A stretch of DNA of 43,859 nucleotides from Bradyrhizobium zhengyangense (GTDB taxonomy: Bacteria; Pseudomonadota; Alphaproteobacteria; Rhizobiales; Xanthobacteraceae): assembly GCF_022012435.1 (NCBI RefSeq), contig NZ_JAKLUA010000028.1, forward strand, positions 1 to 43,859, given 5' to 3'. The notes below the pieces were generated by a model. That model saw only the letters and a program-made list of their open reading frames with translations, was not told where the DNA came from and made no database searches. The translations under genes and the position numbers were made by a program. Shown here piece by piece: positions 39,944-43,859 of the stretch. Positions within the stretch are counted from its first letter, which is position 1, and the number at the start of each line of letters is the position of its first letter.

Positions 39944-41467
39944 ATGAACGATCCAATCCTCGAGATGCGAGGAGTGTCAAAATCCTTCTTCGGCATCAAG
40001 GCGCTGCGTGCCGTTGATCTGACCGTCTACGCCGGCGAGGTCCATGCCTTGATGGGCGAGAACGGCGCCGGCAAATCGACCCTTATGAAAATCCTGTCGG
40101 GGGCCTACCGGCCCGATCCCGGCGGCGAGATCCGCATCGAGGGCAAGCCGGTGCGGATCGAAGGTCCGCTCGGAGGCCGCGCCGCGGGCATCTCGATCAT
40201 CTATCAGGAACTATCTTTGGCCCCCAATCTGAGCGTTGCGGAGAATATTTATCTCGGTCGTGAGATGTCGCGTTCAGGTTTGCTGGCGCGCGGTGCCATG
40301 CGCGAAGGTGTTGGTCCGATCCTGGAACGGCTGGGCGCGGATTTCCTGCCGTCGACATTGGTGGCGCATCTCTCGATGGGGCAGCGCCAGCTCGTCGAGA
40401 TTGCGCGTGCACTGCACGCGCGCTCGAAAATCTTGATCATGGATGAGCCGACCACGGCGCTGTCCGCCGGCGAGAGCGAGCGGCTGTTTGCGCTGATCCG
40501 GCAACTTCGCGCCGAAGGGCTTGCCATCATCTACATCTCGCACCGCATGGACGAGGTCTATGCGCTCGGCGACCGCGTCACCGTGCTGCGCGATGGCCGG
40601 CTGGTCGGTTCGCTCGACAAGCAGGACATCCGCGCCGACGCTATTGTTCGCATGATGGTCGGACGCGACGTCTCCTCCTTTTACAAGAAGGATCACGATC
40701 CCGAGGCCGGGAAGGGGCATCCCGTGCTCACGGCCACCGACATGGCGGATGGGCAGCGCGTCAAGGGTTGTTCGCTCACCGTCCATGCGGGCGAGGTGGT
40801 GGGGCTTGCCGGATTGATTGGCGCCGGCCGCACCGAACTTGCGCATCTCATTGTTGGCGCCGCACCGAAGACGTCAGGCCATCTCGAACTCGAAGGTCAG
40901 CCGATCGACATCCGCACGCCCGGCGAGGCGCTCGAGGCCGGCATTGCCTATCTGACCGAGGACCGCAAGGCGCTTGGCCTGTTCCTCGACATGTCGTGCC
41001 TAGACAACATCAATCTCGCCGTAATCGGACGCGATGCCAAGCTCGGCTGGTTCCTGGATCGCGACAAGGCGCGCGAGCGCGCCGACAGGGCGTTTGCGGG
41101 ACTCAGCATCCGCGCCGCCAATGCCGGCGTACCCGCAGGAGGCCTGTCCGGCGGCAACCAGCAAAAGGTCCTGTTGTCGCGGCTGCTCGCCATTGCACCG
41201 AAAGTACTGATCCTCGACGAGCCGACGCGCGGCGTCGACGTCGGCGCCAAGTCGGAGATCTATTCCATCATCGACAATCTCGCCAAGGCCGGCACCGCAA
41301 TCCTCGTCATCTCGTCCGATCTGCCAGAAATCATCGGTATCTGCGACCGCGTCCTGGTGATGCGGTCGGGGCATATCGCAGGCGAGGTCAGGCGAACCGA
41401 GACAGCGCCTTTGACTCAGGAAGACATCATGGCCCTCGCCACGGGGACGGAGCATCTCGATGCCTGA
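39944..41467 (+). CDS. sugar ABC importer ATPase, RbsA/XylG type (507 aa)
   Basis: It contains two nucleotide-binding domains. The first has Walker A HALMGENGAGKSTLMKIL, signature AHLSMGQRQLVEIARAL and Walker B ILIMDEPTTALSAGESE. The second starts with VVGLAGLIGAGRTELAHLI and has signature GGLSGGNQQKVLLSRLL and Walker B VLILDEPTRGVDVGAKSE. The degenerate second Walker A is normal for this family. ATG 39944 follows GGGAGGC. The stop overlaps the permease start by 8 bases. Confidence 0.95.
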   Translation: MNDPILEMRGVSKSFFGIKALRAVDLTVYAGEVHALMGENGAGKSTLMKILSGAYRPDPGGEIRIEGKPVRIEGPLGGRAAGISIIYQELSLAPNLSVAENIYLGREMSRSGLLARGAMREGVGPILERLGADFLPSTLVAHLSMGQRQLVEIARALHARSKILIMDEPTTALSAGESERLFALIRQLRAEGLAIIYISHRMDEVYALGDRVTVLRDGRLVGSLDKQDIRADAIVRMMVGRDVSSFYKKDHDPEAGKGHPVLTATDMADGQRVKGCSLTVHAGEVVGLAGLIGAGRTELAHLIVGAAPKTSGHLELEGQPIDIRTPGEALEAGIAYLTEDRKALGLFLDMSCLDNINLAVIGRDAKLGWFLDRDKARERADRAFAGLSIRAANAGVPAGGLSGGNQQKVLLSRLLAIAPKVLILDEPTRGVDVGAKSEIYSIIDNLAKAGTAILVISSDLPEIIGICDRVLVMRSGHIAGEVRRTETAPLTQEDIMALATGTEHLDA

Positions 41468-42500
41468 CAACGGATCGACGCAGGCGAAGGCCGCGACTGC
41501 AAACGGCCTTGCCGCTGCCCAGGAGACAAAACGTCAGCGCATCAGGCTCCTGATCCGCGCGGCCGGCATGTTGCCGGTGCTGCTATTGCTATGCATCGGC
41601 TTCCACTATCTGTCGGAGGGCCGTTTCTTCACCGGACAGAATCTCGGCATCGTCCTGCAGCAGGCTGCCGTCAACACCGTGCTCGCCGCGGGCATGACCT
41701 TCGTCATCCTCACCGGCGGCATCGATCTCTCGGTCGGCTCGATCCTGGCGGCGTCGGCAATGGCCGGCCTGACGATGTCCAAACTGCCCGAGTTGAGCGC
41801 GCTCTGGCTGCCGGTCGCTGTGCTCACCGGTCTTGGCTTCGGCATCGTCAATGGCGCGCTGATCGCGCTGTTGCGCCTGCCGCCCTTCATCGTCACGCTC
41901 GGCTCGCTCACCGCCGTGCGCGGACTGGCGCGGCTGCTCGGCGCCGACACCACGGTGTTCAATCCGTCGATTCCCTATGCCTTCATCGGCAACGGTTCGC
42001 TCACGCTGATCCCCGGCGTGGCCTCGATTCCCTGGCTGTCGGTCATTGCGCTGCTCGTCATTTTCGTTTCGTGGGTGGTGCTGCGCCGGACCGTCCTGGG
42101 TGTGCACATCTATGCGGTCGGCGGCAATGAGAGCGCGGCGCGGCTTGCCGGCATCAAGGTTTGGGCCGTCCTGATCTTCGTCTATGGCATCTCGGGATTG
42201 TTGGCCGGATTGGGCGGCGGCATGCAGGCGGCGCGGCTCTATGCCGCCAACGGCTTGCAGCTCGGACAAAGCTACGAGCTCGACGCCATCACCGCGGTCA
42301 TCCTCGGCGGCACGTCTTTCGTCGGCGGCATCGGATCGATCTGGGGGACGCTGGTCGGCGCACTGATCATCGCGGTGCTCTCGAACGGGCTGATCCTCGT
42401 CGGCGTCTCCGACATCTGGCAATATGTGATCAAGGGCCTGGTGATCATCGGCGCGGTGGCGCTGGATCGCTATCGGTTGCAAGGCTCCGCCAGAACTTGA
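41460..42500 (+). CDS. sugar ABC importer permease, RbsC/XylH type (346 aa)
   Basis: The protein has eight to ten membrane helices and the family segments NTVLAAGMTFVILTGGIDLS, VGSILAASAMAGLTM, PPFIVTLGSLTAVRGLARLL, VYAVGGNESAARLAGIK-like NESAARLAGIKVW, ELDAITAVILGGTSFVGGIG and GTLVGALIIAVLSNGLIL. A soluble N-terminal tail of about 35 residues precedes the first helix. It forms the homodimeric channel of a pentose-type importer with its neighbours. Confidence 0.94.
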   Translation: MPDNGSTQAKAATANGLAAAQETKRQRIRLLIRAAGMLPVLLLLCIGFHYLSEGRFFTGQNLGIVLQQAAVNTVLAAGMTFVILTGGIDLSVGSILAASAMAGLTMSKLPELSALWLPVAVLTGLGFGIVNGALIALLRLPPFIVTLGSLTAVRGLARLLGADTTVFNPSIPYAFIGNGSLTLIPGVASIPWLSVIALLVIFVSWVVLRRTVLGVHIYAVGGNESAARLAGIKVWAVLIFVYGISGLLAGLGGGMQAARLYAANGLQLGQSYELDAITAVILGGTSFVGGIGSIWGTLVGALIIAVLSNGLILVGVSDIWQYVIKGLVIIGAVALDRYRLQGSART

Positions 42501-42594
42501 ACGGTTCTGCGCGCATCTGAGCGCGCGGTGTGAAATTCGGTTGCGGCAACTGGTCTGCCGTACCGTCTTTGAAAACAGACCAGGGAGGAAGACA

Positions 42595-43542
42595 ATGTTG
42601 AAGATGACCATGCTCGCCGGCGCCGCGATGGCGCTTGCCCTCGCCACCGCACCGGCCTCTGCCAAGGAGCTCAAGTCGATCGGCGTCTCGCTGGGCTCGA
42701 TGGGCAATCCGTTCTTCGTCGCGCTGTCAAAGGGCGCCGAGTTCGAGGCCAAGAAGACCAATCCCAATGTGAAGATCACCACCGTCGGCTTCGAATACGA
42801 CCTCGGCAAGCAGGTCACCCAGATCGACAATTTCATCGCCGCTGGCGTCGACCTGATCCTGTTGAACCCCGGCGACCCCAAAGCGATCGGGCCGGCGATC
42901 AAGAAGGCGCAGGCGGCGGGCATCGTCGTGGTCGCGGTCGATACCGCGGCCGAAGGCGCCGACGCCACGGTGACCACCAACAACGTCCAGGCCGGCGAGA
43001 TCTCGTGCCAGTACATCGTCGACAAGCTGGGCGGTAAGGGCGACGTCATCATCGAGAATGGGCCGCAGGTCTCCGCGGTGATCGACCGCGTCACCGGCTG
43101 CAAGAACGTCTTCGGCAAGAATGCCGGCATCAAGGTGCTGTCCAGCGACCAGGACGGCAAGGGCTCACGCGAAGGCGGCCTCACCGTCGCGCAAGGCTAT
43201 CTGACCCGCTTCCCCAAGATCGACGCCATCTTCGCCATCAACGACCCGCAGGCGATCGGCACCGATCTCGCGGCGAAACAGCAGAACCGCAGCGGCATCA
43301 TCATCACCGCGGTCGACGGCGCGCCCGACATCGAGGCCTCGCTCAAGGATGCCGGGTCGCCGCAGATCCAGGCGTCGGCATCGCAGGACCCGTTCTTCAT
43401 GGCACGGCGCGCGGTGCAGGTCGGCGTCGGCATCCTCAATGGCCAGAAGCCGGCCTCGACCGTCGAACTGCTGCCCTCGAAGCTCGTGACCCGCGACAAT
43501 ATCAAGGATTACAAGGGCTGGACCTCGGACCGTTCGCAGTAG
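42595..43542 (+). CDS. sugar ABC importer substrate-binding protein, RbsB type (315 aa)
   Basis: The signal peptide MTMLAGAAMALALATAPASA is followed by a type I periplasmic binding fold: IGVSLGSMGNPFFVALSKGA, QIDNFIAAGVDLILLNPGDP, VVAVDTAAEGADATVTTNNV and IDAIFAINDPQAIGTDLAAK. GGGAGGAAG before ATG 42595 is strong. The gene lies last in the operon, whereas binding-protein genes are usually first. A strong hairpin ends the unit 43 bases later. The likely ligand is a pentose or polyol, from the linked kinase. Confidence 0.94.
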   Translation: MLKMTMLAGAAMALALATAPASAKELKSIGVSLGSMGNPFFVALSKGAEFEAKKTNPNVKITTVGFEYDLGKQVTQIDNFIAAGVDLILLNPGDPKAIGPAIKKAQAAGIVVVAVDTAAEGADATVTTNNVQAGEISCQYIVDKLGGKGDVIIENGPQVSAVIDRVTGCKNVFGKNAGIKVLSSDQDGKGSREGGLTVAQGYLTRFPKIDAIFAINDPQAIGTDLAAKQQNRSGIIITAVDGAPDIEASLKDAGSPQIQASASQDPFFMARRAVQVGVGILNGQKPASTVELLPSKLVTRDNIKDYKGWTSDRSQ

Positions 43543-43584
43543 CGCCTCCGCAGCTTTCGCGGGCTGCGGTCCAATTCGACAGTG

Positions 43585-43609
43585 GCGCCCGGGAAACCTG
43601 CCCGGGCGC
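43585..43609 (+). terminator. terminator of the sugar ABC operon
   Basis: GCGCCCGGG (43585-43593) pairs with CCCGGGCGC (43601-43609) around AAACCTG, followed by TTCT. A 9-bp all-GC stem located 43 bases after the operon's last stop. Confidence 0.75.
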
Positions 43610-43713
43610 TTCTGCGAGGTTGACCTCAGCGATCGATATGTCAAAGAAGGAGGGAATTTTGACAGTGGGGCGACCGTATGGGCGCGCCCACAGGTGCTAT
43701 CGGGATATTGTGA

Positions 43714-43859
43714 ATGGCAAGCGGACCGTTTGAGCTGAAGGGCAAAAGCGTCTACGTCGCTGGCCATCGCGGCATGGTCGGTAGCGCGATCGTGCGCCGG
43801 CTGGTGCGGGAGGACGTGAATCTCGTCACCGTGGACCGTCGCGAGGTCGATCTCTGCAA
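43714..43859 (+). CDS. fcl: GDP-L-fucose synthase, N-terminal part (cut by window end)
   Basis: The 48 visible residues start MASGPFELKGKSVYVAGHRG and continue MVGSAIVRRLVREDVNLVTV to DRREVDL. GHRGMVGSAIVR is the NADP-binding loop typical of GDP-4-keto-6-deoxymannose epimerase/reductases. The enzyme makes GDP-L-fucose for surface polysaccharide or Nod-factor decoration. The rest of the gene lies beyond the window; a GDP-mannose dehydratase gene would be expected nearby. Confidence 0.85.
   Translation, partial: MASGPFELKGKSVYVAGHRGMVGSAIVRRLVREDVNLVTVDRREVDLC

Noticed and set aside
41589..43184. 531-aa minus-strand ORF opposite the sugar permease and binding protein
   Set aside because: It crosses two well-supported genes and an intergenic gap and contains no domain.

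Overview
The window looks like chromosome of a Bradyrhizobium-type alphaproteobacterium (Bradyrhizobiaceae). The support is indirect: very high GC in most genes, long spurious antisense ORFs, Rhizobiales-style gene content (PQQ glucose dehydrogenase, PPK2, CoxMSL-type molybdenum hydroxylase, several ABC importers), and three tRNA genes separated by accessory genes. No rRNA, plasmid or phage structural genes and no CRISPR array were seen.

Positions 1-7.6 kb are the end of a genomic island with visibly lower GC. It holds a decayed IS1182-like transposase, many tiny genes (among them a double-glycine-leader peptide, two translationally overlapping small membrane proteins and two related zinc-ribbon proteins), and an intact IS256-family insertion with inverted repeats and a 9-bp target duplication. 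It ends in an XRE repressor / small ORF / large serine recombinase module. The recombinase reading frame runs into the 3' half of a tRNA-Thr gene, so the island boundary is very probably in that tRNA.

Positions 7.7-23.3 kb are ordinary chromosome with scars. They carry three small secreted proteins, rlmB, tRNA-Tyr, a junction where a GNAT gene and a TolC-like gene have both lost their 5' ends, an orphan membrane-fusion adaptor, ppk2, a luciferase-like oxidoreductase, a quinone oxidoreductase, a UvrD-like helicase, a TMEM175-like channel, a YciI-like protein, a periplasmic binding protein and a hybrid histidine kinase. On the minus strand at 22.9-23.1 kb a compact unit (near-consensus promoter, perfect Shine-Dalgarno, 14-codon ORF, strong terminator) lies next to tRNA-Gly. 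A remnant of a type I secretion HlyD gene follows that tRNA.

Positions 23.7-35.7 kb look like one functional locus. An ABC importer with a THI5/NMT1-type binding protein (minus strand) diverges from a tightly overlapping six-gene plus-strand operon: a three-subunit molybdenum hydroxylase, a barbiturase/cyanuric-acid-hydrolase family ring opener, a FAD monooxygenase, a VOC protein and an amidase. The simplest reading is uptake, oxidation, ring opening and hydrolysis of a pyrimidine-like or related N-heterocycle. This is the most interesting system in the window.

Positions 35.7-43.9 kb carry a membrane-bound PQQ glucose dehydrogenase, a xylulokinase with a ribose/xylose-type ABC importer (ATPase, permease, binding protein), and the start of a GDP-L-fucose synthase cut by the window edge.
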